Positions 16,457 to 25,978 of a stretch of DNA of 64,000 nucleotides are shown one piece after another. Every line of letters starts with the position of its first letter. The first letter of the stretch is position 1. The position numbers and the translations under genes were made by a program. The stretch comes from Duganella sp. CF517. GTDB lineage: Bacteria; Pseudomonadota; Gammaproteobacteria; Burkholderiales; Burkholderiaceae_D. The notes beneath the pieces were generated by a model. The model did not search any database. It had not been told where the DNA came from and worked only from the letters and a program-made list of their open reading frames with translations. The stretch is from the NCBI RefSeq assembly GCF_900110275.1, contig NZ_FODC01000003.1, forward strand, positions 1 through 64,000, in the 5' to 3' direction.

Positions 16457-19198
16457 TTAGTGGTAGTTGCGGCCTTCGGTGGCGTCATCCAGGGCCCGGA
16501 GTCCACGATTGGACAATCGCTGCTCGTCGTCCTTGTCAGCGAACCGTGGCGCGACCGCCAGCGCGAATGGCTCCCCCGGCCCCAGCACCACTTGATATTC
16601 CCCGTCGCCATCCTGATGCTCAATCGATATCCGTCCGTGCTCGTCGGTGATGCCATCCTCGATCTTGGTGCTGCCTTTGTAGAGCGTATAGGGAACGTGG
16701 GCGTAGTGTCCACCTGCGGCGTGCGCCTGTACGGTTTGATGCAGCTGGCCGCTCGCTGGCTTGGCCGGCGCTTCGGGCGCCGGCTGGGGCCGATTCTTCG
16801 GCGCCAAGGTCTCCAGATTGCCGTGGAAGAGGGTGGGTGAGGAGGTGAACACCTGCACCTTGTCGCCGATCTCGATCATGCAGTTCGATCCATGCAGGCG
16901 CACGCCCTGCTTGCCACGCACATTTACCCAGTCCGCTTGACTGATCAGGTTCAGCACCTTGTTGGCGATAATCTCGACTTCATCGGTCTGCGCCTCGACG
17001 GTGGCCTTTCCCGCCGCGGCGATCAGCTTCATGCCTGCTTTGCGCACGAATAGCCGGAAGGTGTGGCCGATGCTGGCAAACAACCCGTCGCCCGCAGCCA
17101 GCGACATGTTTCGCCCCGCCGTCAAAGCGGTGTGTTCGCCGCTGGCGATATGCGTCGATTGCGCGGTCGTTGCCTCGATTCCCGCCGGGCTTGCCAGCAC
17201 AAGGTGGGCGGCCGAAAGTTCGGGGAAGTCGCCGCCGCTGCCCTTGATCGCGTCCGATTGCACGTCGAGGGCGCTGGCGACGCTGCCTTGCTGCCCCGGA
17301 CCTTCTTGGGCGCGATGTTGAACGGCTTCATCGGCCAGGGTGCGGTGCAACTCGCCGGCCGTGGCGAGCCGCCGCGCCGTCTCGTGCAGGTCCTTGATGT
17401 GCGAAGCCGCGTCCGGCCTGGCCTCGGTCGTGACCAGCATGCCCCGGGCCGCACGCAAGGCGCCATGGCCATCGGTACGCAGCTCCCAGCCTTCGCCGCG
17501 CTCGTCTTTGCGGCCAAGGTGGTCATTGATGCGACTAATGTGGCCGAGCGCAAGCAGGCTATGGAGATGGTCGCTTTTCAGTTGTGCCTGTATTCTTCCG
17601 GGAGTGTCGTCGAGTAGCACATGGTTCCCTCGCTGAGCATTGCCAAGTTCGCTGCTACGCAGTCCCGCCAAGGCCTGCTGGCCCGGCAGATCCCATGGTG
17701 GCGGATTGACGGTGTTGTGGACCACCCCAATGACGATCGGGTAGTCCATATTCCCTTCGAGGAATTGAACCACAACCTCTTGCCTGACGCGAGGCAGGCC
17801 GCTCTGACCCAGATAGCCGCCCGCCATCGGCATCATGACCCTCACCCATGCCGAGCTGTTCTGGTTGTATTTGCCGCGCCGGTCCCAATGAAATTGCAAT
17901 TTGATGCGGTTCAGATCGTCAGTGTAGAGCTCTTCGCCGTCCGGTCCAGTGACGATCGCCGTCTGAACGCCGGCAAAGACCACCGGATCGCTGTTGAAGC
18001 CGCGGCACGGACGCCAGCGCACCTCCTTGCGCACGCATCTAAATCTGTTCGCGTAGTGCGACACCGCCTCCCGGCCGGCCTGATAATTATTGCTCGCCTC
18101 ATGGTCGACCCGTAATATCAGGTATTCGCGCTCGGCGATGCTGGGCCGTGGCCCCTCGCCAGGGGCTGCGGGTTTGGCGACGGCGCTGAAGTGGCCGTCG
18201 AGTTGGAATAGTCTGCCCGCTTGTGCCGTCCTGTCGTTGCCCGACGCCTCGAAGTATTGCGTGTTGGCGTCTCGCGCGTCCATTCTTTGCTGCGCCAGGC
18301 GCTCGCCGTCCTGGCTGTTTTTGTAACCATAGGCGCCGGTGTTTTCGGCCCATTCCAGCGCCGGTACGTCGCCTTGGCGATTGCGGGAGTAGGCGTTGCT
18401 GTGCTGCGCGCTGGGTTGCTTGTAGTTGAAACTGCTTAAAACCATCGAGCCGGAGCCGACGCGCCGTACCGCCTGCCATTCGACCACGCCGTCACCTTCG
18501 ATAGAACCGGACTGCGCGCGGAACGGCATCAAGCCTCCATCGTTGCCGTAGCCGGTGGCGTCGGTCGCTTGTGAAAGGGTGCTGTCGTCGCCGAGCCACA
18601 GCACGTGACCGTCGGCGCCGTGCTCGTACCAGTAGTGAAGGCCGTGCGCCTCCCAGCGCCGGTGAAGGTGGTTATAGTCGGTTTCGTTGTACTGGTTGGC
18701 GCAACTGAGCTTGGGATAGTCATTGAATAGGCAGGTCTTCCAGTCGTGCTGGTCGTATTGCGCCAGCGTCTCCTCGGTCAGTTCAATAACGCTGCGATTG
18801 ATAAAGGAGACGCTGTCCTGGCGTAGTTTGCTAAACGCCAGCCAAGGTTCCAGCCGCATCTGGTAGAAGGCGAAGCCGCCGTCGGTGCGCTCATGGCGGA
18901 ACTCGGTGACGTAGCCGTTGAAATAGCGCAGCGACCCATCGTCACGCACCAGTGTCACGGTGACCATGCGCGCCATCATGGCTTTGAGCGGAATGCGGGC
19001 GTCGTCGGAAAGCACTTCGACATCGAAACAGAAGTCGCGCGATATTTCTTCGCGCGCTTTGATGCTGTTGGCCAGCATAACGGTTCCCGCCGGGCCGTCG
19101 TCGCGGGGGAAATGCATGCGCAACAGTCGATTGTTTTGAGATTCCAGGCCGAGCGCCGACAGCGCCAGAGTATCGATGCTTTTGCCAAGTTGTGACAT
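16457..19198 (-). CDS. vgrG: Type VI secretion VgrG spike protein, full length
   Basis: 913 aa. The N-terminal two thirds are the gp27/gp5-like VgrG core (RLLRMHFPRDDGPAGTVMLA, REEISRDFCFDVEVLSDD, YNETDYNHLHRRWEAHGLHY, GQSGLPRVRQEVVVQFLEGN, DYPIVIGVVHN). This is followed by a DUF2345 region (TALTAGRNMSLAAGDGLF, NCMIEIGDKVQVF) and a ~100-residue C-terminal extension, with TLYKGSTKIEDGITDEHG, that resembles a transthyretin-like adaptor. Such extensions often bind a specific effector. GGAG precedes the ATG. It sits between two phospholipase D/immunity pairs, so it probably loads at least copy 1 encoded immediately downstream. Confidence 0.92.
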   Translation of the reverse strand: MSQLGKSIDTLALSALGLESQNNRLLRMHFPRDDGPAGTVMLANSIKAREEISRDFCFDVEVLSDDARIPLKAMMARMVTVTLVRDDGSLRYFNGYVTEFRHERTDGGFAFYQMRLEPWLAFSKLRQDSVSFINRSVIELTEETLAQYDQHDWKTCLFNDYPKLSCANQYNETDYNHLHRRWEAHGLHYWYEHGADGHVLWLGDDSTLSQATDATGYGNDGGLMPFRAQSGSIEGDGVVEWQAVRRVGSGSMVLSSFNYKQPSAQHSNAYSRNRQGDVPALEWAENTGAYGYKNSQDGERLAQQRMDARDANTQYFEASGNDRTAQAGRLFQLDGHFSAVAKPAAPGEGPRPSIAEREYLILRVDHEASNNYQAGREAVSHYANRFRCVRKEVRWRPCRGFNSDPVVFAGVQTAIVTGPDGEELYTDDLNRIKLQFHWDRRGKYNQNSSAWVRVMMPMAGGYLGQSGLPRVRQEVVVQFLEGNMDYPIVIGVVHNTVNPPPWDLPGQQALAGLRSSELGNAQRGNHVLLDDTPGRIQAQLKSDHLHSLLALGHISRINDHLGRKDERGEGWELRTDGHGALRAARGMLVTTEARPDAASHIKDLHETARRLATAGELHRTLADEAVQHRAQEGPGQQGSVASALDVQSDAIKGSGGDFPELSAAHLVLASPAGIEATTAQSTHIASGEHTALTAGRNMSLAAGDGLFASIGHTFRLFVRKAGMKLIAAAGKATVEAQTDEVEIIANKVLNLISQADWVNVRGKQGVRLHGSNCMIEIGDKVQVFTSSPTLFHGNLETLAPKNRPQPAPEAPAKPASGQLHQTVQAHAAGGHYAHVPYTLYKGSTKIEDGITDEHGRISIEHQDGDGEYQVVLGPGEPFALAVAPRFADKDDEQRLSNRGLRALDDATEGRNYH

Positions 19199-19220
19199 AC
19201 CAATCTCCTCGGAGCGTGCG

Positions 19221-20840
19221 TTACTTTTTTGGGACGGGGCGGTTGATATCGACCGGCGCGTCGTCCATCAAATGCCAAGTGATGTCGGTGGCCGGAATGT
19301 CGAGCCACCAGTCGGCTTTCGGCTGCGGGAATGGCTGTCCGGCGACCACCCATGCCTGGCGCCAGTGCTGGTTGACGGCGCCGGCCATGGGGTGGTTCGC
19401 CGGCAGCCACGGTTGCCAGGTGCCGGTTTTCGAACACGTCTCGTTCGCGCCGAGGCTCAGTAATGGTTGAGGACGTGGCACATGGCGGATCAAATGCATC
19501 GGCGCTCGCGGTTCCACCACGTCTTCGGCATGCCAGGCGGTGACCCAATATTCCCAGGTGACCTCCGGGATGAGGGTCTCCGGCTTGGTGTCATCGATGA
19601 AAAATCGGCTGAACGGCTCGTTTTGTTTGTACAAGCCCGGCTGGATCGGCCTATGCTGATTATCGGCGACCGGCACCTTGGCGGCGGTCAGCGGACGCCA
19701 GTAGCCCTCGTATGGCGCGCGCGGCGCCTGGGTCGTGATGTCGGTCTTACGTAACACCAACTCGGGTGGTACGAAAAAGCGCGAGCTGTTTGGTGGGATG
19801 ACCGGGATGTTGAGTGAAGCGACGGGCGTGACGCCCATGGCGGCGCGCACCAGGGTGTCGCGGTCGCCGTTCCAGGGGGGCAGCGTCGCTGGCGGGAGCG
19901 GCAGCACTTTGTCCAAGTTCGGAAAGCGCCGGTCGCTGTCGAAGAAGAGTGCGTCACCTAAGAGTGCGTAGCGTTCGGCACGTGCCCTGTCAATGAATGG
20001 GGCCAGCATTTCTGCCATACTTCTAGGGTGGCCGAACTCAAGGGACAACTTGTTCGCGCAGTTCTCACAGCCAAGTTTTGCGCCTTGGTGTAGAACCAGA
20101 AAAGCCAGTTCTCTCTCTTTTTTCGTCGATTCGCGTAAAGGTGGGATCTGAAGTTTCAACGCGAGAAAATAGCCTGCGTCACCGTTGCCTTGGCCAACTG
20201 AACAGGTCAGCATCTGCAGCGCGACCGGCCTGTTTGCCCAATAGGCCGCCGCTGGGTTGTCCTCCGCTGCGCCCATATTTTTCCCTAGAAACGCCATCGC
20301 GTCCGGATTTCCCATCAATGCGGCTTTTTGCCACAGGGCGTAAGCGCGCGTATAGTCGCCCCTTACGCCCGTCGCGTTCTTGTAGTAGGTTCCCATTCTG
20401 TCATAGGCGGCGGGAACTCCCAGGTTCATGGCTTTCTCAACCAGTTCCACCGCATCGTTTTGGCCGTTCGCCGGGTCCGTTCCCTCCACGTAGTAACTGG
20501 CCAGGTTGAGCACCGCCTTCCAGTGGTTACGTTGGGCCGCAAGACGCGTGAAGTGGAGTATTTGTTGCGGGTTGCGATCCTGCAGCAATATTTGAGGGTT
20601 ATCCAACGCCCGCGCTTGGAAAAACCAAGCTTCTCCCTGCGCATCGATAGGCGGGAGTTTGGACGCCTCGATGGCACAATCAAAAGAGGGCATGTGGGGG
20701 TTGAACAGCGGAAGGCTGCGTGAGCGCAACGGAATTTCTTCTGGATCGGTGGTCATGATGTGGCCCATTACGACGGATGTGATGATAATTGGCACTGCGG
20801 CCAGGGTCAGGTATAGGGAAGTGAGAGGGGCGCGGGGCAT
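19221..20840 (-). CDS. Sel1-repeat putative immunity protein, copy 2
   Basis: 539 aa, paralogue of 12770-14386 along its whole length with only small indels. It has an N-terminal membrane segment, Sel1-like repeats (NHWKAVLNLASYYVEGTDP, AYDRMGTYYKNATGV, ALMGNPDAMAFLGKNMG), the RRFPNLDKVLPLPPATLPPW block and the GTWQPWLPANHPMAGAV C-terminal domain. It starts 3 bases after the stop of phospholipase copy 2, and the vgrG at 19198 follows it. Its likely job is to protect the producer from its cognate phospholipase. The two copies differ most in the Sel1 part, where specificity might lie. Confidence 0.75.
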   Translation of the reverse strand: MPRAPLTSLYLTLAAVPIIITSVVMGHIMTTDPEEIPLRSRSLPLFNPHMPSFDCAIEASKLPPIDAQGEAWFFQARALDNPQILLQDRNPQQILHFTRLAAQRNHWKAVLNLASYYVEGTDPANGQNDAVELVEKAMNLGVPAAYDRMGTYYKNATGVRGDYTRAYALWQKAALMGNPDAMAFLGKNMGAAEDNPAAAYWANRPVALQMLTCSVGQGNGDAGYFLALKLQIPPLRESTKKERELAFLVLHQGAKLGCENCANKLSLEFGHPRSMAEMLAPFIDRARAERYALLGDALFFDSDRRFPNLDKVLPLPPATLPPWNGDRDTLVRAAMGVTPVASLNIPVIPPNSSRFFVPPELVLRKTDITTQAPRAPYEGYWRPLTAAKVPVADNQHRPIQPGLYKQNEPFSRFFIDDTKPETLIPEVTWEYWVTAWHAEDVVEPRAPMHLIRHVPRPQPLLSLGANETCSKTGTWQPWLPANHPMAGAVNQHWRQAWVVAGQPFPQPKADWWLDIPATDITWHLMDDAPVDINRPVPKK

Positions 20841-20843
20841 CTT

Positions 20844-22886
20844 TTAACCTATTCGCATGGTAGAACTGCGGTCATCAGCTAGCGGCAGCAGCAATCCGTT
20901 CATGCGTCGCTTACCTTTCTTTATTTCTAGGTTTGTGAGCATGCGTTCTGTCCATTGCCTGTAGGCTTCTCTGATTTCATCTCTGCGGCCAGCGCCACCG
21001 TTAATTTCGCCATCGCTATGACTTTCCCAAATCCGCTTACGCAGTTCACGGACCAATTGCGGATTGACGGTGGCGAGATTGATTTCACTGTCGACAGCCA
21101 TGCTGCGCAGATTAAGGTTGGCGCTGCCGACGGTCATGAAGGTATCGTCAATCAGCATCAGTTTGGAATGGATGTAGACTTCGCGGTAGCGAAACTCACC
21201 ACCGAGGCTGTCGCAGGCGTTCAGCATTGCGACCGACACCTTTAAGCCAAATTTCTTTTCGAGCGTCAATACCGTGGGCTTATCGATCGCGTTGGCATAG
21301 GCAACAACTTCGGCTAGCGCGCCGCGCCCCGGAACAGGATTGCCCATTGCGTCGTATTGTTGTGACTCCGCGAGCTCGTTCGCGTCCTTGATCATTTTTT
21401 CCTGCCCTGTCATGGTTCCCTGCTGACCGAGCACCGCCAAGGCGTCGTACGTGCGCGGGACCATTTGCTTCTTCTCCGGCAAAGGCACCACCACGAAAAT
21501 GTGCATGACCGGCATGCTTTCGGCGTCCTTTCCCGCCTTCTTGCAGCCCAGGCTCCAACGTTCGGCGACCTTTCGTCGCGATTCAAGCAAGCGCCGCGAC
21601 CAGTCCTCGTATTGAAAATACTGATTTTCGATGTACATGTAGCCGGCCGCCATGGTGGCGATATCGGTGGCCTGGAAATACACATCGCGGATGCTGGTAT
21701 CCTGGTCTTCGGGCTGGGTGCGGATGACCTGGACGCTGCAATCGCCCGGCGACGCGGGACGCTTCAACGCCGCCGGGACGGTATCTTCCGCGTTGATCGC
21801 CGCGGCAAGGGCCATCGCGCGCTCCGGCGACTTGCCGTTGTTACCGGCTTTGTGCCACGCCGAGATGAAATTCTCGTGAACCGCGATGAGCGCGCCGCCG
21901 CCGTCGAGACGGCAGGCGTAATCCTGGAATGGCTTGAGCGTATCGAAGCCGCCCTGGACGCAGCGCTCGCGTTTTGCATCGTCGACGCGATGCGGCAGCC
22001 TGTCCCAGTAATCGGTGATCGAATTGAGGCCCATGATGTAGCCCACCGCTTTCGCGCCGTCGTTGTGCGCGTAGTCGATCACGATCGGCTTCTGGTGATG
22101 GCTGCCGAAGTTCTTCAAGATGCCGAACTCGATGGTTTTAGGCCGTACCGATGTCGTTTTTTCTGCATGCGTTTCCAGCGATTTGTTGGTCGCACCCGAA
22201 TCGCAGTCGCGCACACGGACTTCGATGTTTTGGAACTGGTGGCTGAACGCGGCTTTGTACCATGTGAAGCAATACTCTTCCCGCGCCAGCAACGGCACGT
22301 CGTCTTCTTTCGCCAAATAAACCATGGGTTCGATGCACTGATCCCCCGTGATTTTTCTGTAGAGGGACTTCGGCTTTCGACGCTCGGCCATGACCATCGC
22401 GAGGCTATGCCTGGCGCCGATCTGCGATGCATATTTCGCGCTGATGTTCGGGTTCACGCACCATGGATGCAGGCCGTGACTGTGTCCCGGCATATTGAGG
22501 GGATTTGCCGGCGAGGCCACAGCGATCGCGTCATACCACACCAGCAATCTCACCTTCACGCCGCGCTTGCCGGCGGCAATCAGCAGATCGCCGTAAGTCT
22601 CGCCGCGCGGCCACGTGCCGCCATCGCCGCGCACCAGTTCCATGCCCGGATCGAAGCCCCAACAGCATATATCGACGCTCTTTTCCGCCAGTTTGATTTG
22701 CCCGGCGATGTCGGCAAAGCCTTCTTCCCCGCAGATGAACATGGTGAGCCGGTTGTTGTGGGTGATCGGATGGGTCGCATTGCCTTTCTGGTTGCGCATC
22801 TCCGCGAACCATTGCACCGTGCTAGTCGCAGTACGGGCAACCTCGTCGATGTGCGTGGTTTCCTTGCGTTTGATCGGGTCGGTCAT
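20844..22886 (-). CDS. Tle5-like phospholipase D T6SS effector, copy 2
   Basis: 680 aa. Two HKD motifs: SHHQKPIVID near residue 262 and IHSKLMLIDD near 572, followed by TVGSANLNLRSM. The first ~125 residues and the block IRDVYFQATDIATMAAGYMY to RTYDALAVLGQQ are almost identical to copy 1 at protein level, yet the DNA differs at many silent sites, so the duplication is old and held by selection. Residues ~130-240 are clearly diverged. AAGGA lies 7 bases before the ATG. The gene follows tssG after an 89-base gap and precedes its putative immunity gene. Confidence 0.88.
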   Translation of the reverse strand: MTDPIKRKETTHIDEVARTATSTVQWFAEMRNQKGNATHPITHNNRLTMFICGEEGFADIAGQIKLAEKSVDICCWGFDPGMELVRGDGGTWPRGETYGDLLIAAGKRGVKVRLLVWYDAIAVASPANPLNMPGHSHGLHPWCVNPNISAKYASQIGARHSLAMVMAERRKPKSLYRKITGDQCIEPMVYLAKEDDVPLLAREEYCFTWYKAAFSHQFQNIEVRVRDCDSGATNKSLETHAEKTTSVRPKTIEFGILKNFGSHHQKPIVIDYAHNDGAKAVGYIMGLNSITDYWDRLPHRVDDAKRERCVQGGFDTLKPFQDYACRLDGGGALIAVHENFISAWHKAGNNGKSPERAMALAAAINAEDTVPAALKRPASPGDCSVQVIRTQPEDQDTSIRDVYFQATDIATMAAGYMYIENQYFQYEDWSRRLLESRRKVAERWSLGCKKAGKDAESMPVMHIFVVVPLPEKKQMVPRTYDALAVLGQQGTMTGQEKMIKDANELAESQQYDAMGNPVPGRGALAEVVAYANAIDKPTVLTLEKKFGLKVSVAMLNACDSLGGEFRYREVYIHSKLMLIDDTFMTVGSANLNLRSMAVDSEINLATVNPQLVRELRKRIWESHSDGEINGGAGRRDEIREAYRQWTERMLTNLEIKKGKRRMNGLLLPLADDRSSTMRIG

Positions 22887-22975
22887 GCAGATATCCTTGG
22901 CGCTGAGAATCGGCTACTATAGGATGCCGCACAAGCAGCGCGTTGAGCGGACGCAAACATAGCAATCGGCAATCG

Positions 22976-24046
22976 TCAGCTCGGCCGCAAGAGATAGCCG
23001 ATGCTCTTGTGCCGACCGTTGCTGGAAGGGCCAAGCAGGAAGGTCTCCCATCCCAGTCGTTTGCCACTGCCGATGATCAACGGCGATACGCAGTCCGGCG
23101 TTAGCGATATCTCCACCTCATACTCCAATCCTTGCGTTGCAAACAGGGTGACCAGTTTGCTCAGCGCCGCTGTCGCGTCGCCCTTGGGGAGGAAACGTGT
23201 GAACTTGCTGGAATCAAGTGGGCCGATGACCAAGCGTAACCGTTTATCGTGCCGCCAGAGCCGGCTTCCCAGCGTGGCGCCGTAACCCAAGGAGGGGTTC
23301 TCGGTCCCGAGCGTGCTGCGCATGGGTGGTGGAATGGCATCCCAGCTCCCAACAAACTCTTGAACCTTCACAGGAACGTTAAAGTAGCCCTTGAGCACAT
23401 TTGCAATGGCGCTGGCGGAGACCGGACGCATCCGCAGCAAGCCGGCATAGAAAGCCGCGACATCGGTGCTGAGTTCGCCACTGTGGAAGGGATTGCCTTG
23501 AACGCCCGCCAGTGCCAAGAGGCGCGGGAGCTGTGTGTCCACCCCCCGTACGTCGCGCGCATATTCGACGCGGTGCTTGCCCCAAGTCTGGCAATACAGC
23601 ATCACCATCCGATTGGACAGGCTGTCGATGAATGCCTGCGCCGACTCGTCTTTGTCGCTCCAGTGCTGGGCGCCGATCCGTTGGGTGTAGTGGAAGGGCA
23701 GGGTGCCGCTCACGCCAAGAAAACCGATCACCGTGGGTGTGATGACCACGCAGGCGGGAACCTTGCCCGACAGCGATGCGGGCAAGTCGGTTAGGCGGCT
23801 CACGTCTGCGAGGTGTCCCTGGTCGCCACCGCTCACATGTAAGGATTCGATCTCGCTGGCGGGGAAGGCTTGCGCAAGACTGTTTTTGAAGCGCAGAACC
23901 TCTGTCATCGCTTGTTCATAGCCGACGCCACGCTGCCCCAGCCAGCGCAACAGCAGGCGTACTGCTTGGGACAACTGAAACCGATAAGGTTCCTCGGCCA
24001 ATTGTTCGATCACGCCGGCTGCAGGGATCCGTTTCGTGGTCCGCAT
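22976..24046 (-). CDS. tssG: T6SS baseplate protein TssG
   Basis: 356 aa, normal TssG/ImpH length. Recognisable blocks are VIEQLAEEPYRFQLSQAVRL at the N-terminus, RFKNSLAQAFPASEIESL, ITPTVIGFLGVSGTLPFHYT, and NPSLGYGATLGSRLWRHDKR with RLVIGPLDSSKFTRFLP in the C-terminal half. TssG joins two TssF and the TssK trimers into the baseplate wedge that anchors the tail to the membrane complex. The start lies inside the 3' end of tssF (37-base overlap), so the two are co-translated. Confidence 0.92.
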   Translation of the reverse strand: MRTTKRIPAAGVIEQLAEEPYRFQLSQAVRLLLRWLGQRGVGYEQAMTEVLRFKNSLAQAFPASEIESLHVSGGDQGHLADVSRLTDLPASLSGKVPACVVITPTVIGFLGVSGTLPFHYTQRIGAQHWSDKDESAQAFIDSLSNRMVMLYCQTWGKHRVEYARDVRGVDTQLPRLLALAGVQGNPFHSGELSTDVAAFYAGLLRMRPVSASAIANVLKGYFNVPVKVQEFVGSWDAIPPPMRSTLGTENPSLGYGATLGSRLWRHDKRLRLVIGPLDSSKFTRFLPKGDATAALSKLVTLFATQGLEYEVEISLTPDCVSPLIIGSGKRLGWETFLLGPSSNGRHKSIGYLLRPS

Positions 24047-25836
24047 CGGATCAGCTCCTCTCCTGATTGCTGGGACAGCGCCACCAGGGTGACGAAGCTG
24101 TTGGCTTGCACGTACAGCGCAAGGAATTCGTTAATGACTTGGACGAACAGGTGGATGCCACTGCCGACATACGCGTCCTCGTCGAGTGTCAGGCGCACCT
24201 CGATCCCGTGGACCAGCGATGCGCCGCGTTTGTGGCGCATCCATGTTGTCGCCGGTGCGTGCGCCAGGCCGACAATGCCGCTGATCTGACGCACCGATAC
24301 CGGCGACTGCCGCACGTCGTGCAACGCCAGCATTTCGCGGAAAGCAGGCAAGCCGTCCTGCATCAGCGCATGGTGGTTTAACGCCAGATGCGCGATCAGC
24401 CGCCAGTGCATGCCGGCCTCCTGTCCAAAGCGACAAGAGGGCGCGGGGCGTTGAAGCAGGCTTACCCGCGCGCCGTCGGCATCGTCGGCGATGTGCAGAT
24501 CGCCCTCTGGCTGACCGTACTTCAACGAAGTGGGCAGATCGCGGTTGGTGCAGCTCAACTCAAGGGACAGACTGGCCTGCGCGGCAATCAAAGTTGACTG
24601 CCCATCGACCAATGTGATGCTGGTTTCGTGGCCCGGGCTGCATGCGGCCAAGGATTGGTCGCGTCGCGCCACCCAGTATCGCTGTTGGGTATCTACCGCC
24701 TCTCCGTGATGCAGCGAGTAGAACGGCTTTACCTCCGTCACGCCGCCACTGCGCGCAACGCGGTAGCGTACCGAATCGATCGAATAGACTTCAAAGTTGC
24801 GCGGTATCGTGGGATGTGCGAGCACCGGATAGTCGTACTTTGTGTGCGTCACCGCGATGGGCTCTCCGTGTTGCTCGAACAAATTGACAATGGGCGTACA
24901 GTGAAGACGGAGGTTGTTCGCCGACAGGCTGCACAGCAGGCGCGAGCTGCGCGAATCGTGCCGCAGGCCTGCGATGGCCAGATGTAGCGTGATTCTTTTC
25001 TGCCCGGGGGACAATTTCTTGATGAGGGCGGCCACGTCGATGTCGAAAAAGCCGAACTTCTCCGGAAAGGCGAAGTATTCGATCAGCAGGCGGTAAGCGG
25101 GATGGGAGCGGGCTGAAAAGGGGAGCAGCGCTTCTTCCTCGCAAAATCCGACAGGGGTGATCGGCACGTCCGCCAACGCGATCCAGTGGCCGTTGTCAGT
25201 CTCTATGTACGCAGCTGCCACATGCATGAACAGGGCGTCGCGCAACGCGGCGCAGAAGGACATCTCGCCGTCGATAAAGACCCTGAGTGGGGGAGGCGCC
25301 CCTGGCCCGATGGTCGCGCCGGCCTCGAATTCCATGCTGATGGCGGAGGTCGCGCCGCGCGGCGCGGTGACGCCTGCGGGGGGCGTCATCAAGGCGGCGA
25401 AGCTCGCTCTTGCGATTTGCAGGGTCGTATTTTCGATGGCATACGCGGTCTTGAACGTGCAGGGCGTGCCATGGATGAATGGAGAGAGCAGGCGTGTGTT
25501 TCGCGGTGCGAGAGGCGCCGTCCCCTGCATGCCACGCCTCTGGTCGTGGCGCTCGAATTTGGCGATCGCGCACGATGGAAAGGGCCGCAGGTAATGCGGC
25601 ACAAGCGTTTCGAACAGCGCCTCGGTAAGCTTGGGGTAGTCGTCGTCCAGACGCTTGGAAATGCGCGCCGCCAGCAGGGCCGTCGACTGTATCAGTCGCT
25701 CAACGTGCGGGTCGGCGCAACTGTCGCCGTTCAAATGCAATTGCCCGGCCAGTTTCGGGAAGCGCGTGGCGAACTCCCGTCCCTGTCGCCGCAACAACAC
25801 CAGCTCGCGTTCAAAATAGGGCAGCAAATCTTCCAT
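24010..25836 (-). CDS. tssF: T6SS baseplate protein TssF
   Basis: 608 aa. It begins MEDLLPYFERELVLLRRQG and has FATRFPKLAGQLHL, DPHVERLIQSTALLAARISK and YPKLTEALFETLVPHYLRPF, the classic TssF/ImpG N-terminus. The C-terminal region contains HGIEVRLTLDEDAYVGSGIH and LFVQVINEFLALYVQ. The ATG at 25836 was chosen because AAAGGA lies 5 bases upstream; the frame extends to 25872 without a ribosome site. Homologue of phage gp6, forming the baseplate ring with TssG and TssK. It overlaps tssG and is divergent from tssK across a 142-base region that must hold both promoters. Confidence 0.92.
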   Translation of the reverse strand: MEDLLPYFERELVLLRRQGREFATRFPKLAGQLHLNGDSCADPHVERLIQSTALLAARISKRLDDDYPKLTEALFETLVPHYLRPFPSCAIAKFERHDQRRGMQGTAPLAPRNTRLLSPFIHGTPCTFKTAYAIENTTLQIARASFAALMTPPAGVTAPRGATSAISMEFEAGATIGPGAPPPLRVFIDGEMSFCAALRDALFMHVAAAYIETDNGHWIALADVPITPVGFCEEEALLPFSARSHPAYRLLIEYFAFPEKFGFFDIDVAALIKKLSPGQKRITLHLAIAGLRHDSRSSRLLCSLSANNLRLHCTPIVNLFEQHGEPIAVTHTKYDYPVLAHPTIPRNFEVYSIDSVRYRVARSGGVTEVKPFYSLHHGEAVDTQQRYWVARRDQSLAACSPGHETSITLVDGQSTLIAAQASLSLELSCTNRDLPTSLKYGQPEGDLHIADDADGARVSLLQRPAPSCRFGQEAGMHWRLIAHLALNHHALMQDGLPAFREMLALHDVRQSPVSVRQISGIVGLAHAPATTWMRHKRGASLVHGIEVRLTLDEDAYVGSGIHLFVQVINEFLALYVQANSFVTLVALSQQSGEELIRCGPRNGSLQPA

Positions 25837-25903
25837 CGTTTTCCTTTGACGACGCAGCGTCGAGAGCCGCAACGAAAGATCATTATCAGCGCCTTTCCTC
25901 TCG

Positions 25904-25915
25904 ACAACTTGTTGT
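25904..25915. promoter_or_regulatory. Inverted repeat between divergent tssF and tssK
   Basis: ACAAC-TT-GTTGT, a perfect 5-base inverted repeat in the tssF-tssK intergenic region. It could be a regulator half-site pair or part of a promoter; no matching regulator is known to me. Confidence 0.3.
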
Positions 25916-25978
25916 AACGCAAGAAGTTAGGCGACAGGATCGGCGACGCTTGGAGCTACGTACACAGCCACTTCGAGG

